A DNA stretch of 64,000 nt from Malachius bipustulatus (GCA_910589415.1 OU342634.1:44622723-44686722); one strand, 5' to 3'. Counted from the first letter of the stretch, positions 36,370-48,535 are shown. Notes: generated from the sequence alone by a model not told the origin. Numbers and translations are program-made.

Positions 36370-38784
36370 CACTGAGAGAAAGAATTTATTTCTATAACCA
36401 AATAAATTTGATTGGCATCATTTTGTTACCTTAACGTTCGGTTCGGTAATACATATCAAGGCAGGTGCACTACAAAATTAACAGTCAGTTTGTCATTACA
36501 ATATGGCTCGGTTGGCCGTATTTTGTTAATAGTAGCAAATGATTTTGTTGCCATAGAGAATGAACAAATATTATTTGATCTAACCAAACTGAAAAATTAA
36601 CATTAACATACCTCTATTATGTTAACGATCGTGAATTGTAACAATAAACTTGTTGGTACTTTTATTGCAAAGTGCAACATTTTTGTGATGAAGCAACGTA
36701 GCGTTTCAGCAAAATTAGGTATTGCAGTACCAAATCAACAGATGTCATATAGTAAAATAATAATTTGGTAACAATAACCAAGTCGCTGTTCTGGTAATCA
36801 CATAGAATCGTTCATCCAACTACGCATAAGTAACAGTAGCCAAAGCGTCAAAGTTGGGTACATTACACGCGCAATAACCCATCAACAATAAATGCGGCTG
36901 TTGTGTGTCTGTGCGTGTCTGCGTACTCTACGTTAAAAAAATGTCTTTAATTGAAGAGATACTAACGGAGATACAGTGCGAAGAGCTAGTGCCATTGTTT
37001 GAAGGTAAGTTTTTAATATAAGCTGCCTATGTTTGTGGGCTGCATGGTCACAATAATTGTTGTCATTTGGGTAAAAATTATATTACTATAAGTAGCTAAT
37101 TCGCCATTACAAAAACGCTTGTGTCGCATTGGATCATTGCTATTCTTCTGATTTCAATCTCATCATGTAGGTTCATGGTTTTGTTTTCATTTATAGCAAA
37201 CCAAATTACAAGTAAAATTCTGTTTGAACTATCACCCGATGTTGTAAAAGAACTAATGAACCCTGCCCTAAGTGGGCCCCGTTTCCGGCTACTCGCATCC
37301 ACTTGCTTACATAGCTGGGAATTCCCGCTCAATACTGCTTATTGCTTTTATTTATATCAATTCTTCTTTATATTATTATTTCTTTCATATTAAATTTACA
37401 TTTATTTTTATAGCCTTTTGATGAAACTTGTAACAGTCTAAGAACAAGAACCCCTACGCCTACATTATCATCGGCAGCATCATCCTGTTCGTCAAAATTT
37501 TTAAATAATGATTCAAACATAAATGGAAACAGTACTCTTGTTAGTAACGACACCAGATAGTTACAAGTGTGTCCACAAATGACTCGACTCTATTCCAACT
37601 AGTTCCTGTGGACAACAATATTAATGATCAATCATACGAGCGCCCTTGTAAGAAGACAAAAAAGGATATATTAAATAATTTTAACCTTATAGAAACATCA
37701 TAGAGGCCGATGCAATTGGCAGCGCAATTCTCAAGTTATATGAACGTGATAAGAAACCACTAGATACACGTTGCCAGGGGTATTTATGTGACGTGATCAC
37801 CACATATTTTCTCAATACATGTGAAACGTAAGTACCTACTTTGTCCTCCTAAGCCACAAAATAATTATATTATTTTTTCAGTCGTCTTCTTAACGAGGAC
37901 ATCGATTCAATTGCAGAATCAATTATCAGCGTATTCAAACATGAAATAAAAGAAACTTACTACGTGCCACCACACTCTGAGCTCGAAATTGGTATATACA
38001 TAGATATTAATATATCTAATGAATTTTTAGTTTTTTCAGTTTTGTCTAACTCTAAGACATCTATTTAAGTATACTTGTTATACGTATATTATTGTTACTA
38101 TTTATTATGTTTATTTTTTTATTATCATAATGGATATTTTTTTTATCATTGTTTTTTGTTTCTTATAGAGACTATATATGTATTTTTTTTGTATAAGTTA
38201 AATTATGTGTTACCTATAATTTTTATTTTCTCTCAACATTTGAAAAAATATATTTGTTTTTATATAAGAAAAAAAAAATTGTTTTACTGCACCTGATGCA
38301 CCCAATCAAATTGATATTTCTATAAATTAATCGACTATAGCATTAACTTTATTATTTTTTTATAGTCAACTTATATTTTGTTGCCGAATAACCGAATTGT
38401 TTCTAGCAAAACTTTGACTAGTTCATATTTACGCCACCTTTCTTAACCTCTACCTAATATTTTGGGAAATTTTAGATTAAATTGTGTCAGGGTGATTTAG
38501 ATTGTGTTGATATACATAAGCTACTAGTTAATAATAAACATCATTTGATTATAACAATCAAATAAATATTAAATATTACCGCGCATTTTTGGCACCGATC
38601 AAACGTTTTGTCTCTTCAACATTCTTGTTTGTTAACAGTTACTGAATATAATTTTACTGTAAAAGTATTCGCCAAACAAATGGTTTGGTTTTATTAAAAT
38701 AATATTTGTTTCTCTCCATTCATGCAAACCATTTGTTTAGGTCAAACGAGATTTGGTTATTATGACCAAACTGTTCTCTCTGTG
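36370..38784 (+). mobile_element. Candidate DNA transposon with CACWGAGAGAA ends carrying a SAM-domain gene
   Basis: The left end (36370) reads CACTGAGAGAAAG and then ATAACCAAAT. The complement of the right end (ending 38784) reads CACAGAGAGAACAG and then ATAACCAAAT. Subterminal ACCAAAC/GTTTGGT strings recur at both ends (36582-36590, 36770-36780, 38680-38690, 38766-38772). A dinucleotide CA flanks both sides, so the target duplication is uncertain. The CAC terminus is reminiscent of CACTA/Chapaev-like elements, but no transposase remains. The cargo is the spliced SAM-domain gene fragment on the plus strand, opposite to the host gene. Confidence 0.45.
36941..37991 (+). pseudogene. Spliced, truncated SAM-domain gene resembling SAMD3-like family
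   Basis: Exon A, 36941-37004: MSLIEEILTEIQCEELVPLF, donor GAAG/GTAAGT. Exon B from 37197 (acceptor TTATAG) joins in phase to give FEANQITSKILFELS, PDVVKELMNPALSGPRFRLL. Together these form a sterile alpha motif (SAM) domain, including the typical E-L-x-x-x-x-x-x-G-P-R-x-x-L-L end. From about 37410 a Ser/Thr-rich linker follows, with stops. Exon C, about 37697-37827, encodes IIEADAIGSAILKLYERDKK and CDVITTYFLNTCET. It joins in phase (AC/T) to exon D, 37882-37991: RLLNEDIDSIAESIISVF, KETYYVPPHSEL. This second domain with its ETYY motif is the region following SAM in SAMD3-like proteins, as I recall them. Downstream domains are absent and the linker has in-frame stops, so the gene is probably dead. 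Intron phases are preserved. Confidence 0.6.
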
Positions 38785-40453
38785 CATGGCAACCTGTAAG
38801 AAGCAAAAAAAAAAGTCCTCATGACCGACTGGGTGCTAGACTCTATCTGCTAGAATGATTCAATAATCAAGAAGGATATTCATATCCAAGATCAGGAGAT
38901 AAGAGATTGATTATTGCGGTAATATTTCCCCTGCAGTGTAAGTAATAATAAGCCCTTAAATAATAAGAGAGTTGTTATTTTAAAAGTTCCAGAAATAGGG
39001 AATTTGTGCCCAAAGCACATCCAAATTTACACAAAAATCCATATAAATTCTAATAAATCGGTCTCGTAGTTCATGAGCTGAAACCATTTGAGAATGCAGC
39101 GGAAGAAAAAAAATAATTCCGAGATATTTGCTGCGAAACGAACTGTGAAACATAAATATACTGGCATTTATTAAAGCCGAAATTGGCTTTAGAGAAGAGA
39201 AATACTATTATTATTCTCGACAACGAGGGGCTCGATTCAAATCCCTTATTCTTACCCTTGGAGACGTTTTCCCTCTTCGATAGTGTCTCTCAAGGACTTC
39301 TTAAAATTCTGCGATGCGATCCGGGTCTGAGTTAATAAACACAGGCTCGTTTGCTATTCCGGAGACAACGGCAGGAGGATAGGGGCGAGTTGACGGTAAC
39401 AAATATATCCGAAAAGTCAATTTCAAACTGAAAAATTACACAAGGTGTATTACTATTCTAATAGTATTAGTATTATCGCTACTTCTTAGAAAGTGGTACC
39501 TAATACATAATATATGAATAGAAGTCTTTTCAGAGATCTAATAAAAATTTATATTTTTTCGAGTGGCAAGGCAAATGTCTCCAGCCTGAGTGCTGTGTGA
39601 GTGCTCAGATCCGTATTAGGAGTGTTAGGTGTTTTCCCCCTTCAGTATAGTAGGTTCGTCGCGACGTGCTCATTTAAATAGACAAATACAGAATTAAATC
39701 TATTAATCTTGTAGTTTTGAAATGCAAGCAGCATTGTGTTGTCTTTTCCTCGGCCTTGCGTTACGAGAGAAAAGTCCACAATTGAATATGTAAATCGTGT
39801 TGGGATCTCAATGTAATTCGCCTGTCATAGTGCGTAATGCCAGTCTTGGTCTTGCTAGAAACAGAAAAGGTCTCTTGACTTTAGAGCATCGTTTACATGT
39901 CGCAAAATTTTATCGTCGACGCTGTCTAAGCGTGCAAGTTTGTTAACCTCATAATAAACGTAAATTGATAATGTTGATGCATTGTAAGTAATAATAAGCG
40001 AGCGAGTATCAAATAAAGCGTGGATGGTGCTGGTACTATTGCATCAAGTAATTTTGTATTTTTAACTACGTTGAATGTTATTGCCCTGAAAATGTCATTT
40101 TAATAAAGTAGAATGCAATAAAATGCATACCGCGTTTAATATTTCAAACCAGTTTTTGCTATTTAAATAATATCGCAATAATATACCGTAAAGCTTTCTA
40201 GTTATGGGGGCTTATAATGGTTAGATTGAGTTGCTTGATGAATATTTATCCATAATTATACTAAAAGCAATCACCAATCACCAATCCTGTAACAAATAGT
40301 CGTTACATTATATATGAAATATTGACGTGCAGTTACTTGTATGTCTGCTATTTCATCACGCAATTTAAAGGACGTTAAAAAATTACCATTATTAAAAGGA
40401 TATTAATGAGATGTAATATGCTCAAGTTTTTGAATAACCTGTTTTGTAGAGTC

Positions 40454-40490
40454 CTGAAGATAACCTTAATAGATCGAAACATGTCGATAT
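40454..40490 (+). ncRNA. Hammerhead-like core
   Basis: CTGAAGATAACC, TTAATAGATC, GAAACATGTCGATATC. The boxes CUGANGA and GAAA are intact, and the downstream ATGTCGATAT is a repeated companion of such motifs in insect Penelope-type repeats, from memory. It lies 86 bp from the 75-nt exon of the receptor gene, on the opposite strand. Confidence 0.35.
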
Positions 40491-40575
40491 CTAACACTTT
40501 TAATTTTTAATGCAATGTGATAACAAATGTGATACACATGACTGTGATGTTTTCTACCACAAACAATATACTTAC

Positions 40576-40650
40576 GCAAATTTCTTTCTCTTCACACATG
40601 ACTCCCCAAACAGCGAAGTTGGATTGAAGAAGTTCGCAGTTTTCCCAACA
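40576..40650 (-). CDS. FN3 transmembrane receptor: Cys-rich exon
   Basis: A 75-nt phase-0 exon. The acceptor ATTGTTGCAG ends at 40651 and the donor TTTGC/GTAAGT follows 40576. It encodes 25 residues, CWENCELLQSNFAV...MCEEKEIC, with four Cys, and joins directly to FPGCQEACRF of the 997-nt exon. This gives a C-x3-C-x13-C-x5-C-x3-C-x3-C pattern. The C-x3-C-E-x-L element resembles the N-terminal Cys box of anosmin-1. The signal peptide and remaining N-terminus must be encoded further upstream on the minus strand (coordinates above 40651). I did not find those exons. Confidence 0.8.
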
Positions 40651-41500
40651 CTGCAACAATAAAAAGAACATTATTAAATAATCAAATAGATATAAATAAA
40701 ATAAATTATTATTATTATCCGTACGCAAACTAAGAATTAAATGTTACTTTATGCGTCGATGACAAGAGTGCTTTTACATGTGTTTTATTAATGCTTATTT
40801 ACTTAATGAGCTCATGCTACAGATGAGAAGAGAGAAATATGCTGTGAATAGCAAAAACAACAAACATTATAATTACATATGATGTGGTATGGAGAAGAAA
40901 CCTACTTTTTATTCCCGACATATGTTGAAGAAATCTTTATGGTGTAATAATTATTTTATGTGTTTATTTACTCTTCAGGATAATAATTATTATCTAAACC
41001 AATAATAATCCTCTAAATAACCTTAAAGTTAAAAAACTAAATTAAATAGATTTGTTTAAATTTATGAATAATTATAGGAACTAACGTTATGAACATTGTT
41101 CTTCTTTGTTCGCGTGAATTCTAGCCAGTCTTACATTTCAGCCAATTCGGGAATGTCATTTTATAAATACTTACTCTAATTTCCGAAATATAAATTTTTT
41201 CCCTAAGAAATTTCACTAAGGAATCTTAAAATTGTAATTTCCCCTCCACAAATCATAATCATTATGAAATTTAAATATAAAACAACATTTTAAGACAGGT
41301 GTTACATAAGCTTTGTGTTAAAATGGTGGTTAAACACAATTAAATAAATTTTCAAAACACATAAAAAATAGAGGTTTGATAAAATTTAGAACTGGCAACA
41401 TCGGTGCCATTAAGTTGGAAAAGTTGACTTTAGCAATAGTTTTTCAATGTTTTTGCGGTCTGTCTGTCGGTGGTTTTGAGAGGAAATTCTCAGAGGTAAG

Positions 41501-41902
41501 TTTGGCTATAGTTTTGATTTTCTCACCCTCTATATTTTTTGATAGTTTGCTCTCAAAAATTTTGTCGGAACTTTGTTTTTTTTTTTGTACTTTTTGTTCA
41601 ACTTTTTGCACTTTTGCAAGTTTTGGCCTAAATCTCAAAAAGGAAACGTTTTTTCGAAGTCTGTTCTATACAAAGGTAACGTAGATTAAATTTCATATAT
41701 TTCCCATTAAAAAAACTGTTTTTTGAAGACTTCCGCCGATAGAAAAAAACGCTCCCTTTCTGAGATTTAGGCCAAAACTGAAAAAAGTGCAAAAAATTTG
41801 ACAAAAAGTGCAAAAAGGAATCGGGCCAAATTTTTGCCAGCAAAACTTCAAATACGTGCTCAGCGACCCAAAAAACATAGAGAAAATCAAAACTATAGCA
41901 AA
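41501..41902. mobile_element. Fold-back element with imperfect ~190-bp arms
   Basis: The left arm starts TTTGGCTATAGTTTTGATTT and the right arm ends AAATCAAAACTATAGCAAA. Inside, CACTTTTTGTCA-like and GGCCTAAATCTCA strings pair across a centre near 41690. Open frames on both strands (41376-41890) are by-products of the repeat. Confidence 0.65.
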
Positions 41903-43398
41903 GCTATCCGCTGACTCTGCACCCCCATTTTATTCTTATAATATTCCAGGATTAGGTATAGACGTTTGATGACACATCAGTTTTGGTAAATGATCACAAT
42001 TTAAGGTAGACATGACTGCAAAACTACATCCCTAGAATATCAATATTAAAAAAGATTGCAAATTCTCTTATACCTGAAAATGTAATGCAATGTTGCCGTA
42101 CTTTAAAACGAAATTAATGCGATATCTCGGAAACAAATTAAGGTAGATTTTTTTGTTTTAATTTTTGAAACCCCGTATCATGGGATATTACACGAGTTTT
42201 CCAACACCCTGTAAAAAGAAAGCAGTTTGCGCATAGTAAAGTCAGCATAGGTTTGGTCTGCTACACAGCAAGCTTAGTTGCAGAGTTAAAGAGAGAGAAG
42301 GCTATAGTAAAATCAACAATGGACATTATTCAGTAGTGTAATAATTAAAAAGAAAGAAATCAGTTAGTGGAATTAATATGAACAAGAGACAGGACTAATG
42401 AGTAATGAGCCAACAATAAAAAATTAAAACATGGTAAGTACAGAATTCTCTCGTTTTCCCACATTTTTCTTCTTTTTTTTTTTTGTTTCCATAATTTTTA
42501 TATCATGTATTGTATCTTTTTGTCGTCTCTCCATTGATCTGATTTTTATTTCCGTTAGGATTCTTCTTTTTTTTATTCTTTTATTCTACATGTACCTATA
42601 CCAAATACTTTTGTCATCACTCAATTTTCTAATTAGTTTTTTTATGTATTTTTATTATGCTGTTTTGTACTGAAATGGATCGCACCTAGGTAAGATGATA
42701 AGGAAATTATTTCCTTCGCCCTCATTAAATCAGCCCAAACCGAAAAAGCAAACAGTGCAAAAATTAAGTAAGGTAATTAAAACGCAGCCACCCGCCGTTA
42801 CATCAAGTAAACGATTCCCGTCAGCTCATTAAATATTCAGAAAAATAGAAGCGCTCTAGCTAGTGGAGTTCCAGCACTTTTAACAACATCGAAGAGATGG
42901 CCACCGCAAGGGTAGATAAATATTGCCAGATGTCTTTATACACCCCGCGCCTATTGAAAGGACAGGATGACCTAGAAACAGATCGGGTGAAAGAATGTGA
43001 AATCAGAATCAAACAATAAGCCTTTGCAGAGACAATGGTAACTCGTTAGGTATCATACCTACAATAATGAAAATTACACCAATCGATAGTGCGAATTAAT
43101 AAACTACAACAGCCAAAAATTCGCTGCGGTCCCGAAACGGCAAGTAGGGGAAAACGCGAAATGAAAGTTAAGCCGATGCAATTATAATAGCTAGACACAA
43201 TGGAAAGGTGCAGAACGCGTCGGCCGATTTGAAGGAAAATTTAGGTAGTTCAGGTTTAGGACAATTCAGTAAGGTAGCCGCGAGGTCACAATGCCAAGTC
43301 TTACGAGAAGTGAGATATGATAAGAAACAAATCACGATATGAGGCAATGTCAATAAGGTGCATTGTTGCGTGGTGTTTAGAAAGCGGGCGACTGCTTC

Positions 43399-43406
43399 TA
43401 TAAAAG
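43399..43406 (+). promoter_or_regulatory. TATA box upstream of tandem array
   Basis: TATAAAAG followed about 30 bases later by ACACAGATTGAGATC, a plausible start site. The tandem repeats begin some 60 bases further on. Together with the purine-rich tract after 44100 this could be an LTR promoter (see finding). Weak on its own. Confidence 0.35.
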
Positions 43407-43470
43407 CAGAGGTCCTACCGGAGTTCTACACAGATTGAGATCAGCTTTCGAGCAGGTCGAATCTGACTTC

Positions 43471-43890
43471 CTAACCCTTTATACGGTACCCAGAGATGGC
43501 TTTAGCGGACTCCGGGATACCTAATCCTTATCTATACCAGAAAATTCGACCAGAGATGGCATATAGCGGACTCCGGTCGAATTTCCCTTATCTACCTTGG
43601 AAAAATTCCAGTTGAAAACCCGAAACGGACAAAAATCGTTTCACGCCAATTTCAAATCACAATTCTAAATTTCCTCAATAAAATTCGAATCCAGAGATGG
43701 CATTATAGCGGACTCCGGTCGAATTTCCCTTATATACCTTGGAAAAACTCCAGCTGAAAACCCGAAAAGGGCAAAACAATCGTTTCCCGTCAATTTCTAA
43801 TCACAATTCTAATAAAACTCGACTAGAGATGGCATATAGCGGACTCCGGCCGAGTTTCCTTTACCTATCCCGGGAAATCCTAGTGAAACA
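43471..43890 (+). repeat. Diverged tandem array, AGAGATGGC...AGCGGACTCCGG units
   Basis: Four copies of AGAGATGGCATATAGCGGAC and TCCGGTCGAATTTCCCTTA start near 43491, 43551, 43692 and 43824. The last three copies share a longer unit of about 132-141 bp including CCTTGGAAAAA, CCAGCTGAAAACCCGAAA, TCGTTTC and AATCACAATTCTAA. Unit lengths are irregular, with internal stops, so it is not coding. The core is strikingly conserved relative to the spacers. Confidence 0.8.
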
Positions 43891-46800
43891 TACTTCAATC
43901 GCTCTCGAACTCAATATTCGCAGTTGACTCCGTTACAGCGTTACAGTACTTCTTTTGGTATATTTTACAGACACCTTGTATCAGAATCATAGCGTGAAAG
44001 AATAAGAATTCCCCCGAGAACCGTAGTTTGGTTCGAATCAATCAACCCCCCCCCCCCATCTCCGGCAACAACCCCACCCGCTCTGGAGCCTAGCCAACGG
44101 ACAGTGGCGAATTTGAAATGTGATAAGAGACAGTTGACAGTTCAGTTGGAGAAGTCACAAGCGACTATTGGTAGCATTAATGGTTTAAAAGAAAAAGGTT
44201 GAATCAATGTGCTCTGAGTGTTTTGGACAGATAGAAGGGAGTGTGAAAGAAATGAAGGAAATGAAGACATAAGTAAGATTTAAGAAGAAGAAAGGAGTGG
44301 TTATTTTAATGACTGAAAATAATATTTTTATAAGCGATTTTAAAAGTTATCTGAAATAAATAAAATGAATTTAGTTACAATATTATGTTTCATATTTTCA
44401 AATTGCAGCTTATGAAGTTTTTCCATAGGTATAAAGTTTGTAGTCATCAAATGGGAATTTTTTTATGAGATTCAGTTCCACAAAAAATATATTTCGTATC
44501 AAAAGCGTTTTTTCCTCAAAGCACTATAAAGTAAAGCGAAATATCTCCACTCCAGGTTTGATCTTTTGATTGAATATAACTGAGCATCAATAATACATAA
44601 TATAAAAATAACAGACTTGGCTCAAACAAAAAATAAACCAATCATCGTGTCCAAGGCGAATTCATTTCCATAACCATTTAACAAAAACTACAAGTCTCCC
44701 GGCAAGAAACTAATTAAAACTCTCCATCTCATGAATATTATAACATTTATTAATAATCTGAGGTGTGTTGTTTTACTGAGGGATATCTCGACAGCGGTCG
44801 AATCACGAAAGTAAAATATTTGTCTAGAGAATCAAGCCGCATACAGGTCGGGCACAATAAAAGTGTCAAGTACCCTATTAGGCCAGCCAGCATGTGACCG
44901 TAAGATTCGGATCGTTAATTTTATTGTGTTGGCATAATCATGGGGGGATATAGGTTGCCCGTACCGAACAGCCAAAAGAAAATAAATGAAGAGAATGTTA
45001 ACCTTTGCTTTTAAATTACTATATGATGCATATTAGTTCTTTAATTAGGCATAGCTGATGGGTGTTCGGATATTAATTACCCGATTTTCTTATCTGCGAT
45101 CATCAAAATCACTGACGTTTTATTGTTCCGAATTCGATAATTTGTCGATCACGAGAACTTAATTAACGGAATCCGGGCTTTTGTCTGCGAATTTCTTATA
45201 TTTCAGTGACTTTATGCGATTAGATTAAATCAGCAATTAACCAGCCACGGTAATCTCTAATAGCTTCTGGAGGCTTGGGAGTCAATACGTAGGTGTGGTG
45301 TAATCGGTTCCTTTTGGAAACACCTCAATAAAATTATGAAATTTATTTCATCAATTATTTTAAAATCGATAATTAAAAATCGCAATCACTAATTAATCGC
45401 AAATTCATGTAAATTTTCCCCTTATCTTTTCTAGCAGCTTTTAAGGGCCAAAGCAATTTATGAAACATATCGACTCATTTCTGGGAATATTTCACACAAT
45501 TGTTCATTTCAAATAAATCAGCTTTTTTTAATAAAATAGAAATTATTCACAATTTCATTGATTCCTGACCCCGCGTTTCACCTACATTAAAGAAAAACAA
45601 AGTACTCATTAAATCATTAATCCCCCATCGCCTAATCAAACATCTCGATGGGGGTCTCTAAAGATCACCCTGTAAATTAAACATACAAAATTACCTTCGC
45701 AGAAATTACCGGACAGGTAGTGTTTAGATATTCTATAACTCCTTCAATAATGATAGCTTTCCCTGTCGTTGAGTTATTGCGAGATCAGTCAAGGGCAAAC
45801 TTGTACACACGGCAAGTCGAGAACTCGACGGCTTCGACTCGAGAACAACGTATCGACAAGTCGTTTCCAATTATTCTATAGTAACTCTCTCTGCACGTCT
45901 GTCAATTAGATTTGTTCCGGAAAGGCTTTGTTAAGCTGTCAGGTCTCATGAGGGAAGAAGGGCTTTTACCAATGTTCGTTCTTAGAAAAAACTGGTCACG
46001 CTGGAGGTTTTCAGCAATTTGAGTGAAGTTAATATGTTTAGCTTTTCTTGAATCGGGAAGATTTCTCTTACTCTTCTCTTCTGTAGCAGCCTTTATCGGT
46101 CAACTTCAGTGGTAGAATGGAACTTTCTCGCGTAATACCTAATGAGCGATTTAAATAACCATATAGATACGCTCCATTTATTTTAATGAGGCGAGAGATT
46201 CCAGAAAAGAGTCAATTAACCTTGCTTTTTTCTGTATAAACTTACTTTATTATTATTTTACATCGAAATGAGAGAAAGGAAACTCCTGATAGTGTCAAAA
46301 ATATGCCAAATTATACACCACACCACAACCACAACACGTTCTTTTTATAGCGTTGACCGAGAGATTGTCCCAGGTTAACCAAAAATCTTAATTTATCAAT
46401 ACTTCCTATTATAATAATTATTATAATAATAATACAGACTGGAATTATTACTGTAAAATAAAAACTCGAATCGATCCACTCCAGCGGTCTGCAATGCAAA
46501 CTCCGCCCAGTATTGTTTTTTCTCGTTAAATCGATAATAAAAAAAATATATTTTTTAGGCCAACATAAGACACGTCTTTTTATTATTATAAAACCACGTC
46601 TACATTGCATACTTTTATACCTGCATGAAAGTTATTACTCGCTTGATAAATAATTATTAATAAAAAATACTCCCATAATGTAGACATCTCATGGGAGGTA
46701 TAAGTAAATATAATATAATGAGAGGTTTGATATACTTGAAGAGGTCCACATCTAAATAAGAATCTCCCCGTGTCCCAAAGGGATAATCGGTCGCGGCACG

Positions 46801-47994
46801 GCCGTATTTTTATTACGGACGTTCCCTAATGAACTGAAATATTTATGTAATCATCGGATACAATCGGAGCCTTTCAGGGTTTCAGGTGGAGCGTGTAAGA
46901 ACGTCGGACATGTCTTGCTTTCATTCATTAGGCTCTCAGTGAGCGCAAGTATAACAATGCAGCTCCACTGAGAGACCGTCAAAGAGCATGCAAGTGTATT
47001 CAGTGGGCGAAGGCTCTTCTGCCTCGCTGAAATCTTTCAGCAGGTCCGGAATCGTTCCAAAAGTGCAAAATGAATACGATAATTTCAATTATTACTGTGG
47101 TCTTAGTGATGGGGCTGTAATCATACTAATAATAATGTCCAAAGAGCTATACCTAAAATAATAACTTGGATGACAACACAGATGAGATACGACGTTGAAA
47201 CTTCCGAGGACCCGTCTGAAATTTAAGAAAGAAAAGAGAGTTTACCTAAAACTTCCCTAAAACAATGTTACAAAATTGAATTTTCAAAAACGCACCTGAC
47301 GTGATGAAAATCTTAAAGTCGTTTAGCTGAAAAACAAAGTTTAGGAATGACTAAATTCGGTCCTGAGCTTACAGCACACATGGCGGAGATCCTCCAGCTA
47401 AGTAATTTAATACACATTAAGGTTCTTTTAAACAAAATCTATAATTTCGTCACCTTACCATATTTTTAAATAAATAATTACAATAATAACGCAACCAAAT
47501 TTCAAATTTACATAGATACGATTTATTTTAAATGAGCTACCATCTTCAGAATGAGACAAAATTTCGTCCTGATTTAAACACGCTCGAGGCTCGACGTATG
47601 CGCGGACTTCTTGTTGAAAACCCGCTTTACATTCAGATGTCGCAGAGGACAATGAAGAGCAAGACGGAGATATGGAGACGTGAACCAGGTCTCCTCCAAG
47701 CGACTAGCTTTGAGTACTAATTAGACTAACAGAAGGTAAATTTAAGATCACTCGACAAACTGCCGTTTGATTGCATCCTGGAAGTTGGACTGCCAAGTTT
47801 CAGGCCAAACTGCATCGACTTCTAGATTGGAAGTCTCTTGAGGACTTGAGAAACTTTTTATTGCAGGTCAGAAGCTGAAAGCTCAACTTGTATACAACAG
47901 TGCACACTAAGTAGATACTAACTTATATTCAAATTATGTAACCAAGTTAAGTAATAACATTATTGCTTACACGGGGATTTATGATGAAAAAACA

Positions 47995-48535
47995 AATAAT
48001 TGCTTGAAATTTGCTTAAAAAAGTCCGAAATTTTATAATAATGGCCAGTCACACTTTCGGCCACGAACTTTATAAACTGGGAAAATCATTTTTTGCTGAA
48101 AATTGGATAAAAAAAGTCAGAAATTTTATAATCATGGACGGCCACAGTTTCAGTCATGGACTGAAAAAACAAATTTTTGCGGAAAATTTGCTTAAAAAAG
48201 TTTGAAATTTTATAATAATGACCTGCCACGCTTTCAGCCATGAACATTATAAATCGAGAAAATAATTTTTGCTGAAAATTTGCTGAAAAAGCCTGAAATT
48301 TTATAATAATGGCCAGCCACACTTTCGGCCATTAAATTAAAAAACTGAAAAATTCATTTTTGCTGAAATTTTGCTCAGAAAAGTCCGAAATTTTGTAGTA
48401 ATGGCCAGCCACACTTTCAGTCACGGACTGAAAAAACTGAAAAAACAAATGTTTGCTTGAAATTTGCTGAAAAATGTCTGAAATTTTATAATAATGACCT
48501 GCCACACTTTCGGCCACGGACTTAACAAACGAAAA
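47995..48535. repeat. Minisatellite, six ~86-93-bp units
   Basis: Unit: TTTGCTGAAAATTTGCTGAA, AAAGTCCGAAATTTTATAAT, AATGGCCAGCCACACTTTCG, GCCACGGACTTAAAAAACTG. The GAAATTTTATAATAATG core falls near 48027, 48120, 48206, 48294, 48387 and 48480. Spacings of 93, 86, 88, 93 and 93 are not multiples of three throughout, so the repetitive peptide AESVAGHYYKIS read on the minus strand is not a real protein. A GCGTGGCTGCGTGGCCAAAG duplication just after (48582-48608) reuses part of the unit. Confidence 0.9.

Larger units (their letters stand above)
29185..40575. other. Intron (11.4 kb) of the receptor gene
   Basis: Bounded by GTAAGT at 40575 and TTTCAG at 29185 on the minus strand. It contains the fold-back at 30668, the SAM-gene-carrying element at 36370 and the hammerhead-like motif at 40454. 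(CCTA)n is at about 32562-32586. Block 31470-31860 is GC-richer and open for 186 codons on the plus strand, but its translation lacks any known domain. Elsewhere it is AT-rich and featureless. Confidence 0.7.
43330..44105 (+). mobile_element. Possible LTR (solo or 5' end), tentative
   Basis: The span joins a TATA box (43399), an internal tandem array, a C13 run (44047-44059) and ACAGTGGCGAATTTG at about 44100. That last string resembles the CA/TGGCGA junction between an LTR and its tRNA primer-binding site in insect retrotransposons. Following DNA is purine-rich and without gag. No second LTR copy lies in the window, so termini are not established. Confidence 0.25.

Noticed and set aside
38075..38296. 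Hydrophobic Tyr/Phe-rich open frame downstream of the SAM gene
   Set aside because: Low-complexity T-rich DNA. A membrane protein reading is a base-composition artefact.
41376..41890. Several overlapping open frames on both strands
   Set aside because: All are readings of the 41.5-kb fold-back repeat. Mirror-image frames on opposite strands give the same peptides.
48086..48517. Repetitive peptide AESVAGHYYKIS on the minus strand
   Set aside because: It comes from the minisatellite. Unit lengths of 86 and 88 break the frame, so no continuous repeat protein exists.
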